Assembly (NCBI GenBank): GCA_949840935.1
Contig: CATKXX010000011.1
Location: 1-64,000, forward strand
Direction: 5' to 3'
DNA: 64,000 bases
DNA from: an uncultured Acetatifactor sp.
GTDB lineage: Bacteria; Bacillota; Clostridia; Lachnospirales; Lachnospiraceae
Shown here: piece by piece, positions 13,435 to 23,012 of the stretch
Layout: each line of letters begins with the position of its first letter
How positions within the stretch are numbered: position 1 is the first letter of the stretch
Notes under the pieces: generated by a model
The model's input: only the letters and a program-made list of their open reading frames with translations
Told to the model about the DNA's origin: nothing
Databases searched by the model: none
Made by a program: the position numbers and the translations under genes

Positions 13435-16194
13435 ATGAAAATCAGGGTTATGTGGAATAAAGTGCTTGGGAAGAAGGATGACAGCAGAGTGGACATATTG
13501 GAAGGCAATAGGAGAAACATTGCAGGCAGCAGCGTAGAAGCCGGCAAAAGCGGTGATACAGAAGCTGACAGGAGCGGCAGAACAGAAAGCGACACAGAAG
13601 CCGGCAAAAGCGGCGGCGCAGAAAACGACACAGAAGCCAGCAAAAGCGGCGGCGCAGAAAGCGTCATAAAAACCGGCAAAAGATATGGCAGGGGCAGATG
13701 GTGTCGCGGGGGCAGCAGGACGGCGCTCTGTGAAAGGCAGATACAGGGAATGGCGTTTTTGCTTCCTTTTCTCATCATGCTGACCCTGTTTGTGGTAAAG
13801 GGGATTTACCCCTTCGGGGACAGAAGCTTCCTGTCCGGCGACCTGTATCACCAGTACATGCCCTTTTTCAGCGAGTTGCTGCGTAAGATCAGAGGCGGGG
13901 AGTCGTTAAGCTTTTCCTATAATGTTGGCATAGGATCTAATTTCCTGGCACTCTATGTGTATTATCTGGCAAGTCCTTTTCACATGCTTGCCCTGCTTGT
14001 GCCGGAGGCGTATCTGATTGAATTTATCAGCTATCTTGTGGTGGTCAAGATCGGGCTTACGGGCTGGAGCTGCTGCTATTACCTGCAGAAGCATTTCGCA
14101 TCCCAGAGTCCCGCGGCAGCGCTTTTTGCCTGCTTCTACGCACTGTCGGGGTTTATGGCGGCGTATAATTATAATATCATGTGGCTGGACTGCGTCCTGC
14201 TCCTGCCGCTGGTCATCCTGGGGCTGGAACGCCTGGTGAAGGAGGGAAAGTGCGGGCTTTACTGTGTGGCGCTGGGGCTGTGCATTTATACGAATTATTA
14301 TATTTCCATTATGATCTGTATCTTTCTGGTGTTGTACTTTGTGATGCTGCTGATCCTGGAGGGATGCAGGAATTTCAGGCGCAGCCTGGGATATTTTACT
14401 CTGTTTTCCCTGTTGGCGGGCGGGATGGCATCCGTGCTCCTCATCCCGGAGGTGTGCGCGATCCTGCAGACGGATTTCGGGGATATGGCATTCCCGGAGA
14501 AGGTGGAGAGTTACTTTTCCGTGCTGGATATGCTGGCCAGGCATTGTATGTGTGTGGGCACGGAGCGGGGCCTGGATCACTGGCCCAATATTTTCTGCGG
14601 CAGCGCGGCGCTGATGCTGCTTCCCATGTATGCGGTTCACAGGAGGATTTCCATCCGGGAGCGCTTCTGCCGCCTGGCTTTGATGGGGTTTCTGCTGCTT
14701 GGCTTTGCCACGAATATCCTGGACTTTATCTGGCATGGAATGAATTACCCGGATTCCCTTCCCGCGCGGCAGTCTTTTCTCTATATTTTCCTGGCCCTGA
14801 CGGCCTGTTATGACGTGTTCTGCCATATCAGGGAGACCGAGGAGCAACAGCTGTTGTACGGATACCTGGGGGCGGCGGCCTTTTTGCTGTTCTGCCAGAA
14901 ATTTGTGGATCATGAGGATTTTGAGCTGGGAGTCAAGCTTTTGACACTGGTGTTTGTCAGCGTTTACGCGGTGCTTTTATACCTGTACCGGACCAGGAGC
15001 GGGGAGAGGGTAATGCTTCTCCTGCTGGTTCTGGCGCTTGTGACGGTGACGGCGGAGAACAGCATCAACACGGTGCATACCAGTCTGGGAACGGTCAGCC
15101 GCTCCGATTACCTGGGCCGGCAGGAGGATTACAGGACGCTGTACGGGTGGGCGGCGGAGCAGGAGGAGGGCTTCTGGCGCGTGGAGAAATTTGCCCGCAG
15201 GACGAAGAACGACGGGACGCTGGCAGGCTATCCCACGGCAAGCCTCTTTTCCTCCACCATGAATTCCCAGGTCATGGATCTGTATAAGAGGCTGGGGATG
15301 CGGCACAGCAAGGTATTCTATGATTTTGACGGGGCTACCGCTTTTACGGCGGCGCTGCTCAATGTGGGATATATGTTCGGGGACTCTGACCGATATGAGA
15401 ACAGCCTGTATGAGCTGGCCGGGGAGAGCGGCGATGTGTATTTATACAAGTCCGTGCAGACGCTACCTTTCGGTTATGTGGCGCCGGAGGGGTATGAGCT
15501 GCCGGGCGGCTATGAGAATAACGGGATTGCCCTCCAGAACCAGATGGTGCGCAGGCTGGGGGTGGAGGGAAAGCTGTTTGAGGAGACGGACGTCAGCAAG
15601 ACGGACGGGGATGTGGTCTTTACGGCGGAGCAGTCCGGGATTTATTATGCCATGATGACAGCGTCCGGGACTTCCAGGGTAACGGCGGTAGGCGTGGCCA
15701 CGGACACGGCGGATTACGGGGATCTGAAAATGGGATCCATTCTGTATCTGGGATATCTGGATCAGGGCAGAAAGGTGACTCTGACCAACGGCGACGAGGA
15801 GGATGAGACGCCGGCAATCAATCTTGCCGTCTACCGCATGGACGAGGCGGTGCTGGAGGAGGCCCTGGGAGTACTGTCACGGCAGCATTTGGAACAGGTG
15901 GAATATTCCAGTGACCGTATCCATGGGGAGATCGTCATGGAGGAAGCGGGGAGGCTGATCCTCTCGGTGCCTCTGGAGGCGGGATGGAGGATCCGGGTAA
16001 ACGGCGAGGAGGCGGAGGCTGCCCTTTTCGGGGGCTGCCTGACGGCCTTTGACCTGGAACCGGGAGACTATGTCATCGATCTGTATTATGTGCCCCAGGG
16101 GAAGGGGGCAGGAATCGCGGTGACGATTGTCAGCGTCCTGCTCTTTTCCCTGATTATGGCGCTGCGGCGAAGGCGTGGGAAAACCTGTTCCTGA
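13435..16194 (+). CDS. YfhO-family multi-pass membrane protein
   Basis: A 919-residue membrane protein. After a hydrophilic, repeat-rich N-terminus (about 20-90, Gly/Ser/Lys/Glu units such as AGKSGG and ASKSGG) come many transmembrane segments (about 105-540), an early SGDLYHQYMPFF loop with acidic and aromatic residues, a large extracytoplasmic domain (about 540-890) and a last membrane helix before RRRRGK. This matches the YfhO family, GT-C-like proteins linked in Bacillus to glycosylation of lipoteichoic acid. The start is uncertain: GGAGG (13429-13433) is only one base from the ATG at 13435, and the next in-frame ATG at 13450 is too far from it. The repeats upstream and inside the N-terminus suggest a region that expands and contracts. 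Confidence 0.83.
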   Translation: MKIRVMWNKVLGKKDDSRVDILEGNRRNIAGSSVEAGKSGDTEADRSGRTESDTEAGKSGGAENDTEASKSGGAESVIKTGKRYGRGRWCRGGSRTALCERQIQGMAFLLPFLIMLTLFVVKGIYPFGDRSFLSGDLYHQYMPFFSELLRKIRGGESLSFSYNVGIGSNFLALYVYYLASPFHMLALLVPEAYLIEFISYLVVVKIGLTGWSCCYYLQKHFASQSPAAALFACFYALSGFMAAYNYNIMWLDCVLLLPLVILGLERLVKEGKCGLYCVALGLCIYTNYYISIMICIFLVLYFVMLLILEGCRNFRRSLGYFTLFSLLAGGMASVLLIPEVCAILQTDFGDMAFPEKVESYFSVLDMLARHCMCVGTERGLDHWPNIFCGSAALMLLPMYAVHRRISIRERFCRLALMGFLLLGFATNILDFIWHGMNYPDSLPARQSFLYIFLALTACYDVFCHIRETEEQQLLYGYLGAAAFLLFCQKFVDHEDFELGVKLLTLVFVSVYAVLLYLYRTRSGERVMLLLLVLALVTVTAENSINTVHTSLGTVSRSDYLGRQEDYRTLYGWAAEQEEGFWRVEKFARRTKNDGTLAGYPTASLFSSTMNSQVMDLYKRLGMRHSKVFYDFDGATAFTAALLNVGYMFGDSDRYENSLYELAGESGDVYLYKSVQTLPFGYVAPEGYELPGGYENNGIALQNQMVRRLGVEGKLFEETDVSKTDGDVVFTAEQSGIYYAMMTASGTSRVTAVGVATDTADYGDLKMGSILYLGYLDQGRKVTLTNGDEEDETPAINLAVYRMDEAVLEEALGVLSRQHLEQVEYSSDRIHGEIVMEEAGRLILSVPLEAGWRIRVNGEEAEAALFGGCLTAFDLEPGDYVIDLYYVPQGKGAGIAVTIVSVLLFSLIMALRRRRGKTCS

Positions 16195-16210
16195 AAATAA
16201 GAATAGTGTT

Positions 16211-16235
16211 AAAAAATCGACGCTTTTTCAGCGCC
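16211..16235 (-). terminator. Terminator of the GH43-like gene
   Basis: Read on the - strand, GGCGCT and AGCGTC form a 6-bp stem (one G-U) around a GAAAA-type loop, followed by GATTTTTT (T-run at 16216-16211). The stem begins in the last codons of the gene, overlapping its stop. Confidence 0.65.
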
Positions 16236-17178
16236 AGTCGGGGGACTTGCGGAAGGATTTTAACCGTTCATATTCCTCATCTGTGATGGAGAGCACGGTT
16301 CCGTGCTTGAAGCCGTATGGGAAAGAGAAGGAGGCATCGGAACGCACAAAGCTGCCGCTTTTCAGGCTGTCCGCCAAAAACGGCACATATCCCTGGCCTT
16401 CCGCGCCGCATCCATAGAAATCAAGCATCAGGCACCAACGGCCGTCAGCAGTGACGAAGGCTGTAGGTGCCTCGTATTTTCCCGGTTCCAGCGCTTCCAT
16501 GCATTTGTCAAAGCTTTCTACTCTGGTGAAGGGGCCTGTGGCGTGGTCGGACTTTACCAGGATCACATGGGCAGGCTCGCTCTCACTTTTCAGAAAACAG
16601 TAGTAGACGCCGTCCTCCTCGTACATGGCGGAATCAATCACAGGGCCCCCGTCTTCCTTGCGGTAGAGGAGCTGCGGCCTGGAGAAGGTTTCAAAGTCTT
16701 TGGTGCGGCTGTAGTAGATGGCTTTTGGCCCGAAATTGTTTTCGGCGTGGGAGGAGGACCAGTGGACGATATAATCCCCTGCCTCCCTGTCGAAAATGAT
16801 GTCAGGAGCCCAGAGGCATCCGAAATTCTCATCTCCAAGTTTAAGCATCCGCTGGCGGCTCCAGTGGATCAGGTCTTCAGACTGCCACATGACAAGGCAT
16901 TTGCTGCCGTTTCGTGATACTTTTTCCCAGGAATTCTCATATTGGTAAGGCATGCCGTAGGCGAGGCTTAAATCGGTAGCCAGGAGGATGAATTTTCCTT
17001 CTGCGGTGCGGGTGATGGTGAAGTCCCGCACGCCCCTGTCGCCCTCGTAGCTCCACAGAATGGGATTGCCGCCGTTTACGGCGTCCCAGTGGAAGCCGTC
17101 TTTGCTGACGGCGAAGTACACCTGTTCCCCGTCCGGGGTTCTTTTTTCTTTGAAATGTACGAATATGTATGCGCTCAT
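16228..17178 (-). CDS. Glycoside hydrolase family 43-like protein
   Basis: A 316-residue protein without signal peptide, so intracellular. The pattern is that of five-bladed beta-propeller glycosidases: an early VRDFTI segment with Asp, CLWAPDIIFDRE in the middle, a VIDSAMYEEDG turn and a late KYEAPTAF strand with a Glu candidate for the general acid. Such enzymes usually remove arabinose or xylose from plant-derived oligosaccharides, fitting a gut organism; the exact substrate cannot be read. AAGGAGG lies about 13 bases upstream of the ATG. The gene is divergently oriented from spoIVB, with a repeat-rich gap between them. Confidence 0.78.
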   Translation of the reverse strand: MSAYIFVHFKEKRTPDGEQVYFAVSKDGFHWDAVNGGNPILWSYEGDRGVRDFTITRTAEGKFILLATDLSLAYGMPYQYENSWEKVSRNGSKCLVMWQSEDLIHWSRQRMLKLGDENFGCLWAPDIIFDREAGDYIVHWSSSHAENNFGPKAIYYSRTKDFETFSRPQLLYRKEDGGPVIDSAMYEEDGVYYCFLKSESEPAHVILVKSDHATGPFTRVESFDKCMEALEPGKYEAPTAFVTADGRWCLMLDFYGCGAEGQGYVPFLADSLKSGSFVRSDASFSFPYGFKHGTVLSITDEEYERLKSFRKSPDWR

Positions 17179-17207
17179 GGTTTTTTTGAGGCCTCCTTTT
17201 TTGGGGT

Positions 17208-17291
17208 GGGCGGAATTCTGCCGGGGGCGGGAGGATTCCGCGGGGGATAAGCGGGATTCCGCTGGGACGGGCGGAATCCTGCGGGGGGCGG
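17208..17291. repeat. Degenerate G-rich direct repeats (GCGGAATCC-type core)
   Basis: Four short units, each about 20 bases, carry variants of GCGGAATTCTG / GGATTCCGC separated by runs of 4-6 G. The cores are partly self-complementary, so the array can also fold back on itself. It is upstream of the - strand GH43-like gene. Confidence 0.6.
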
Positions 17292-17403
17292 GCAGAGACC
17301 CGAAAAGCTTTGCTTTTCGGGTTCGCTTCGCTCGTCTGATAACTGCAGTACCAGCTGCTCGAGCTAGCTCGGCATCTGGTATTGCAGTTACCAGACTCTG
17401 CCC
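17290..17403. repeat. Palindromic element with two nested hairpins (MITE/REP-like)
   Basis: An outer pair GGGCAGA (17290-17296) / TCTGCCC (17397-17403) encloses two hairpins. Hairpin A has 11-bp perfect arms (17298-17308 and 17312-17322) with a TTT loop. Hairpin B has 21-base arms (17334-17354 and 17376-17396) differing at two positions, and its loop holds a further palindrome around GAGCTAGCTC. The compact three-way layout looks like a mobile repeat or structured RNA rather than chance. Confidence 0.7.
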
Positions 17404-17497
17404 TTTGCGAATATTTTACCACACAAAGCATGAAAAATGTAAAAAAACACATACTACATTTGAAAATGTTTTGAAAGTGCGAGGTCAGGTGTTTGAG

Positions 17498-18844
17498 ATG
17501 AGATGGGATGAAGGAGATGCGATCAAGGAGCAGGCGGGGGCGGATATGGTCATCCTGCTGAAAAACTGGAAGAAAAGGGCGCTGCGGTTCCGGATTTACA
17601 AATGTGCGCTGAGGACGACGCTTGTGTTGAGCTGTCTGTCGCTGGTGGGGATGCTCTACTATTATGTTGACAGCAGTATCCCCTCCGTAATTCATGTCCG
17701 GGCGGGGGAGGAGGAGTCTTTTCACCTGGGAGTGCCCGCCAGGGGGGAGATTGTCAGTGTGAGCGAGTCCGGCGAGAGTAATATCCCCGCAGGGGCGGTG
17801 GATATTGACTTAAGCAGGACTGTGACACTGAAAACGGCTGAAAATTCCGCCTATGAAATGCGGGTAAAGCTGTTTGGGATACTGCCCTTTAAACAGGTGG
17901 GCATACAGGTCATCGAGGATCAGGAGCTGATTCCGGTGGGCAGGCCCATCGGAATCTATGTGAAGACGGACGGTGTGCTGGTGGTGGGAACGGGTGAGTT
18001 TAAAGGGGAGGACGGGACGGAATGCTCTCCCTGTAAATATATCCTGAAGTCGGGGGACTATATCCGTAAGGTCAACGGCGAGGTGGTGACGGAAAAGGAT
18101 GATTTCATTGACCTGGTGGAGAGGAGCGGGGGCAGGGAGATTGTGCTGACGCTTGAGAGGGACGGGCAGCTTTTGGAGCTGGCGGTGACACCTCAGAAGG
18201 ATTCCGTGGGCAAATATAAGATAGGCGCCTGGGTCAGGGACAACGCCCAGGGTGTGGGCACTATGACGTACATCGACAGCCGGGGGAATTTCGGAGCGCT
18301 GGGGCATGGTATCGCGGATGTGGACACCAGTATGCTGATGCTGATGGAGGATGGTACGCTCTATGAGACGGACATTGTGGACATCAAAAAGGGAACCACG
18401 GGTACTCCCGGGGAAATGACAGGGATGATCGTCTACTCCAATGAACATATCCTGGGGGATATTACCAGCAACAGCAGCAGGGGGATTTTCGGCGTCTGCA
18501 ATGACAGGGCGCTGGCGATGGGCACCAGGGAACCGCTGCCCATAGGCCTGAAGCAGGAGATTAAACTGGGCGGGGCGCAGATCCTGTGTACGGTGGACGG
18601 CAGCGCGAGATATTATGATGTGGAGATCACCGCGCTGCATCTGGATCATGACAATGTGAACAGGGGGATAGAGCTCAAGGTGACGGATCCTTCCCTGTTG
18701 CAAATGACGGGAGGGATCGTCCAGGGAATGAGCGGCAGCCCCATCATCCAGGACGGGAAATTCATCGGCGCGGTGACCCATGTGCTGGTACAGGACAGCA
18801 CCAGGGGATATGGGATTTTTATAGAAAATATGCTGGAGCATTAA
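17498..18844 (+). CDS. spoIVB: SpoIVB peptidase (S55 family), sporulation
   Basis: A 448-residue protein. A single membrane helix (about 38-57) places the rest in the space between forespore membranes. A PDZ domain (about 150-235) is followed by the serine peptidase domain with His270 (GALGHG) and Ser412 (GMSGSP). In Bacillus SpoIVB cleaves SpoIVFA and thereby starts processing of pro-sigma-K. The start at 17498 is chosen for AGGT 7 bases upstream and a short basic N-terminus; ATG at 17546 is possible. The open frame extends further upstream through the palindromic element, but that part is not protein-like. Neighbours gpr, spoIIP and sigK are also sporulation genes. Confidence 0.9.
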   Translation: MRWDEGDAIKEQAGADMVILLKNWKKRALRFRIYKCALRTTLVLSCLSLVGMLYYYVDSSIPSVIHVRAGEEESFHLGVPARGEIVSVSESGESNIPAGAVDIDLSRTVTLKTAENSAYEMRVKLFGILPFKQVGIQVIEDQELIPVGRPIGIYVKTDGVLVVGTGEFKGEDGTECSPCKYILKSGDYIRKVNGEVVTEKDDFIDLVERSGGREIVLTLERDGQLLELAVTPQKDSVGKYKIGAWVRDNAQGVGTMTYIDSRGNFGALGHGIADVDTSMLMLMEDGTLYETDIVDIKKGTTGTPGEMTGMIVYSNEHILGDITSNSSRGIFGVCNDRALAMGTREPLPIGLKQEIKLGGAQILCTVDGSARYYDVEITALHLDHDNVNRGIELKVTDPSLLQMTGGIVQGMSGSPIIQDGKFIGAVTHVLVQDSTRGYGIFIENMLEH

Positions 18845-18875
18845 AATACTGTAAAAGAGTTATGTGAGAGGGCTT

Positions 18876-19796
18876 ATGGGAAATTTTCAAGTGAGGACAG
18901 ACCTTGCCTTGGAGGCGCGGGAGAGCATCAGCCAGGCTGAGAGCGAGCTGAGGGGGGTCAGTGTGGAGGAATACTATAAAGAGGAGGAAGACATCCGCGT
19001 TACAAAAGTGGTGATCGACACGAAAAATGCCGCAAAGGCCATGGGGAAACCCATGGGGGTCTATGTGACCATGGAGGCGCCTGCTATGGTGGAGCCGGAC
19101 GATGATTACCACAGGGAGATTTCGGAGGGCCTGGCGGAGGAGCTGCGCCAGATGCTTCCCGGCATGGATCAGGAGCAGTCCATCCTGATCGTGGGGCTGG
19201 GGAACCGCGAAGTGACGGCGGACGCGCTGGGCCCCCAGGTGGTGGACAATCTGTTCATTACCCGCCATATTGTCAAGGAATACGGTAAGGCGGCCTACGA
19301 CTGTGACAGGATGAATATGGTCAGCGCGCTGGAGCCGGGAGTCATGGCGAAGACCGGTATGGAGACGGCGGAGATTGTGGCCGGCGTGGTGAAGGAAACG
19401 AAGCCGGATCTGCTGATCGTCATAGATGCGCTGGCGGCCCGCAGTACGCGCAGGCTGAACCGCACCATACAGATCACCAATACGGGCATACAGCCGGGCT
19501 CCGGCGTGGGCAACCACCGGAACGCACTGACGGAGGAGAGCCTGGGGATTCCCGTGGTGGCTATCGGCATTCCCACCGTGGTGGACGCGGCCACTATTGT
19601 GGGGGACGCCCTGGAAAAGCTGCTCAGCGAGGAAAAGGATTTCGACAGTATGAAATACCTGGGGCAGCACAGGAATGTCTTTTCGGAGCTGAACAATATG
19701 TATATGACGGGAAAGGATATAGACGCTGTGATCAAGCGGGTCAGCTACACGGTCTCAGAGGGGATCAATCTTGCGCTGGAAATGCGAATGGAGTGA
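18876..19796 (+). CDS. gpr: Germination protease GPR
   Basis: A 306-residue endopeptidase that degrades small acid-soluble spore proteins at germination. The N-terminus FQVRTDLALEARE matches the family's propeptide region, removed when the zymogen matures, and the core carries GLGNREVTADALGP, NMVSALEPGVM and DALAARS blocks typical of the A25 peptidases. Two starts are possible: ATG at 18876 with GAGAGGG close upstream, or GTG at 18864 with AAAGAG; the shorter is preferred. It begins about 30 bases after spoIVB and is likely in the same transcript as spoIVB or spoIIP. Expression is expected in the forespore. Confidence 0.92.
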   Translation: MGNFQVRTDLALEARESISQAESELRGVSVEEYYKEEEDIRVTKVVIDTKNAAKAMGKPMGVYVTMEAPAMVEPDDDYHREISEGLAEELRQMLPGMDQEQSILIVGLGNREVTADALGPQVVDNLFITRHIVKEYGKAAYDCDRMNMVSALEPGVMAKTGMETAEIVAGVVKETKPDLLIVIDALAARSTRRLNRTIQITNTGIQPGSGVGNHRNALTEESLGIPVVAIGIPTVVDAATIVGDALEKLLSEEKDFDSMKYLGQHRNVFSELNNMYMTGKDIDAVIKRVSYTVSEGINLALEMRME

Positions 19797-19880
19797 GACA
19801 GGCGGGCATATAATGCTTAAGAGACAGCTGCAGAAGGGAAGTGCAGACCCGTAAAACGCAATACAACTGCACAGGGCAGG

Positions 19881-21113
19881 ATGAAGTATCTTGTGATACT
19901 GGGATTTCTGCTCCTGGTGCTGCAGGTGATATCCGGAGGCTGTGGAACGGAGGAAACACAGGAGCCGGAAAAGACAGGCTTTAGAGATACACTTTTTCAG
20001 GGGCTTGCACAGGACTGGTGCGGCATCCTGTATAGCTGGTTTGTCCCCATCGTTTCCTTCACACAGGACAGCGGGCATGAAACGCACTGGGTTTTGCAGG
20101 AGCAGATCAACAGTCTGCTCCCCTTTTATGAATATTATATTGCGGATATGGAGGAAGGCAGTGAGCCGGCTTCTTTCCGGGAAATCCTTCTGGCGGAGGC
20201 GGAGGAATCCGGCTTTCAGGAGGAGACTCCTGCATACATAGACGGGGAGGATGCACAGGGACAGTCCCTGGAGGAGCTGCTCCGGGCGGAAAACGAGGCT
20301 GCCATGCAGATGAGGCAGGGGAATGCCCAGCCCTTTCTTCCCCATACACAGCAGGCTCAGATTGACCTGGAGCTGCTTAGCAGCTATGAGGAGCTGGTGA
20401 AGGAATTTTATACCATTGATGCCAATACCATGGCGGGCAGCGACCAGCTGGATGTGGAGAGGCTGCTTGCCAGGGATATGTCGCTTTCACCGGAAAGCGA
20501 CGGCCCCCAGATCCTCATCTACCATACCCATTCCCAGGAGGCGTTTGCGGATTCCGTACCGGGGGATCAGAGTACCTCCATAGTGGGGGTGGGCGACCGC
20601 CTGGCGGAAATCCTGAGGGACGAATACGGTTATAACGTGCTGCATCATACGGCGCAGTATGACACGGTCAGGGATGACGCCTACGCGGAGTCGCTCCCCG
20701 CCCTGGAACAGCTGCTGGCGGAGAATCCCTCCATAGAGGTGGTCATCGATCTCCACAGGGACTCTGTGGCGGAGGAGACAAGGCTGGTGACGGACTTAGA
20801 CGGCAGGCCCACCGCCAGGTTTATGTTCTTTAACGGGCTGAGCCGCACCAGGAAGACGGGAAATATAGCCTATCTGTACAATGAGAACCAGGATGCCAAC
20901 CTGTCCTTTTCTTTCCAGCTACAGTTAAAGGCGGCGGAATATTATCCGGGGCTGACCAGGAAGATTTACTTAAAAGGTTACCGCTATAATATGCATCTGC
21001 GTCCCAGATCCCTGCTGATTGAGCTGGGCGCACAGAACAATACGGTGGAGGAAGCCATGAACGCCTGCGATCCGCTGGCGCATATCCTGGATATGGTATT
21101 ATCTGGACAATGA
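19881..21113 (+). CDS. spoIIP: Stage II sporulation protein P (SpoIIP)
   Basis: A 410-residue peptidoglycan amidase/endopeptidase that, with SpoIID and SpoIIM, thins septal wall during engulfment. An N-terminal hydrophobic helix (1-19) anchors it outside the membrane. The catalytic zinc-type motif IYHTHSQEAF (213-222; His215, His217, Glu220) and IDLHRDS (289-295; His292) are typical. A long acidic linker (about 90-170) sits before the catalytic domain. It lies 84 bases after gpr, an arrangement common in Clostridia. Confidence 0.93.
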   Translation: MKYLVILGFLLLVLQVISGGCGTEETQEPEKTGFRDTLFQGLAQDWCGILYSWFVPIVSFTQDSGHETHWVLQEQINSLLPFYEYYIADMEEGSEPASFREILLAEAEESGFQEETPAYIDGEDAQGQSLEELLRAENEAAMQMRQGNAQPFLPHTQQAQIDLELLSSYEELVKEFYTIDANTMAGSDQLDVERLLARDMSLSPESDGPQILIYHTHSQEAFADSVPGDQSTSIVGVGDRLAEILRDEYGYNVLHHTAQYDTVRDDAYAESLPALEQLLAENPSIEVVIDLHRDSVAEETRLVTDLDGRPTARFMFFNGLSRTRKTGNIAYLYNENQDANLSFSFQLQLKAAEYYPGLTRKIYLKGYRYNMHLRPRSLLIELGAQNNTVEEAMNACDPLAHILDMVLSGQ

Positions 21114-21200
21114 GGGGAAATTCTGCTACAATCAATGCAGTGACAGCCCGGACAAGAAAGGGATATGCCGGGCAGAATGGCAGAAACGAGGAACGAACGT

Positions 21201-23012
21201 ATGACAGCAGACCAGAGCAGGATCCGCAACTTTTGTATCGTGGCCCATATCGACCACGGTAAATCCACCCTTGCGGATCGTATTATAGAAAAGACGGGGC
21301 TCCTGACCAGCAGGGAGATGCAGGCCCAGGTGCTGGACAATATGGAGCTGGAAAGGGAACGTGGGATCACCATCAAGGCCCAGACGGTGCGCACGGTCTA
21401 TAAGGCGCAGGACGGGGAGGAGTATATCTTTAACCTGATCGACACCCCCGGCCATGTGGATTTTAATTACGAGGTGAGCCGTTCCCTGGCGGCCTGTGAC
21501 GGCGCGATCCTGGTGGTGGACGCGGCCCAGGGCATCGAGGCCCAGACTCTGGCAAATGTGTATCTGGCGCTGGATCATGACCTGGATGTCTTTCCGGTGA
21601 TCAATAAGATCGATCTGCCCAGCGCAGATCCTCAGCGTGTGATAGAGGAGATTGAGGATGTGATCGGCATCGAGGCCCAGGACGCCCCTCTGATCTCCGC
21701 CAAGAACGGCATCGGGATCGAGGAAGTGCTGGAGCAGGTGGTAAAGAAGATACCGGCGCCCTCAGGGGATCCTGCAGGTGCCCTGCAGGCGCTGATCTTT
21801 GACTCCCTGTATGATTCCTATAAGGGGGTTATCATTTTCTGCCGTATTATGGAGGGAACGGTAAAAAGGGGAACCAGGATCCGCATGATGGCCACCGGCG
21901 CCAGGCAGGAGGTAGTGGAGGTGGGCTATTTCGGCGCGGGACAGTTTATTCCCTGCGAGGAGCTTTCCGCCGGAATGGTGGGGTATATTACGGCTTCCAT
22001 AAAGAACGTAAAAGATACGGCGGTGGGCGACACGGTGACGGACGATGACCGTCCCTGCGCGGAGCCCCTGCCCGGCTATAAAAAGGTGCAGTCCATGGTA
22101 TACTGCGGCATGTATCCGGCGGACGGCGCGAAATATCCTGACCTGCGGGATGCCCTGGAGAAGCTGCAGCTGAACGATGCGTCCCTGCATTATGAACCTG
22201 AGACCTCGGTGGCCCTGGGCTTTGGCTTTCGTTGCGGCTTTCTGGGATTACTGCATCTGGAAGTGATACAGGAGCGCCTGGAGCGGGAATATAACCTGGA
22301 TCTGGTGACTACGGCGCCGGGGGTCATCTATAAGGTGCACAGGACGAACGGTGAAGTGATCGAGCTGACCAACCCGTCCAATCTGCCGGATCCTTCCGAG
22401 ATCGAGTATATGGAGGAGCCGGTGGTCAGCGCGGAGATCATGGTGACGAGCGAATATATCGGATCCATTATGGAGCTCTGCCAGGAGAGACGGGGGCGCT
22501 ACCTGGGGATGGAATACATCGAAGGCACAAGGGCGCTGCTGAAGTATGAGCTGCCCCTGAACGAGATCATTTATGATTTCTTTGACGCGCTGAAATCCAG
22601 ATCCCGGGGGTATGCCTCCTTTGATTATGATATCAAGGGCTATGAGCAGTCCAGGCTGGTAAAGCTGGACATCCTGATCAACCGGGAGGAGGTAGATGCC
22701 CTGTCCTTTATCGTACATGCGGATTCCGCCTATGAAAGGGGCAGGAAAATGTGCGAGAAGCTGAAGGATGAGATCCCCAGGCATCTCTTTGAGATTCCCA
22801 TACAGGCGGCTGTGGGAGGTAAGATCATAGCCAGGGAGACGGTGAAGGCAGTGCGCAAGGATGTGCTGGCGAAATGCTACGGCGGCGATATCACCCGCAA
22901 GAAGAAGCTGTTGGAGAAGCAGAAGGAGGGCAAGAAGCGCATGCGCCAGATCGGCAATGTGGAGATCCCTCAGAAAGCGTTTATGAGCGTGTTGAAGCTG
23001 GATGACAAATAA
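21201..23012 (+). CDS. lepA: Elongation factor 4 (LepA), ribosome-associated GTPase
   Basis: A 603-residue translational GTPase. G1 is [10 protein letters not shown]2 lies in the RGITIK segment, G3 is DTPGH and G4 is NKID; the C-terminus ends in the lysine-rich LepA-specific tail with [16 protein letters not shown]. It binds ribosomes and influences elongation or assembly. The start at 21201 is preferred: GAGGAA (21188-21193) lies 7 bases upstream and the protein then begins [11 protein letters not shown] like its homologs. In-frame ATGs at 21165 and 21177 would add short tails. The following hemW overlaps its end. Confidence 0.96.
   Translation: MTADQSRIRNFCIVAHIDHGKSTLADRIIEKTGLLTSREMQAQVLDNMELERERGITIKAQTVRTVYKAQDGEEYIFNLIDTPGHVDFNYEVSRSLAACDGAILVVDAAQGIEAQTLANVYLALDHDLDVFPVINKIDLPSADPQRVIEEIEDVIGIEAQDAPLISAKNGIGIEEVLEQVVKKIPAPSGDPAGALQALIFDSLYDSYKGVIIFCRIMEGTVKRGTRIRMMATGARQEVVEVGYFGAGQFIPCEELSAGMVGYITASIKNVKDTAVGDTVTDDDRPCAEPLPGYKKVQSMVYCGMYPADGAKYPDLRDALEKLQLNDASLHYEPETSVALGFGFRCGFLGLLHLEVIQERLEREYNLDLVTTAPGVIYKVHRTNGEVIELTNPSNLPDPSEIEYMEEPVVSAEIMVTSEYIGSIMELCQERRGRYLGMEYIEGTRALLKYELPLNEIIYDFFDALKSRSRGYASFDYDIKGYEQSRLVKLDILINREEVDALSFIVHADSAYERGRKMCEKLKDEIPRHLFEIPIQAAVGGKIIARETVKAVRKDVLAKCYGGDITRKKKLLEKQKEGKKRMRQIGNVEIPQKAFMSVLKLDDK

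Noticed and set aside
13122..13851. Two long Ser/Ala/Pro-rich frames on the - strand before and over the YfhO-type gene
   Set aside because: Both are products of the tandem repeats and the low-complexity N-terminus read backwards; no ribosome site or conserved motif.
17060..17497. Upstream extension of spoIVB through the palindromic element
   Set aside because: The translated part crosses the inverted repeats and a GC-to-AT change, and SpoIVB homologs start near the membrane helix.
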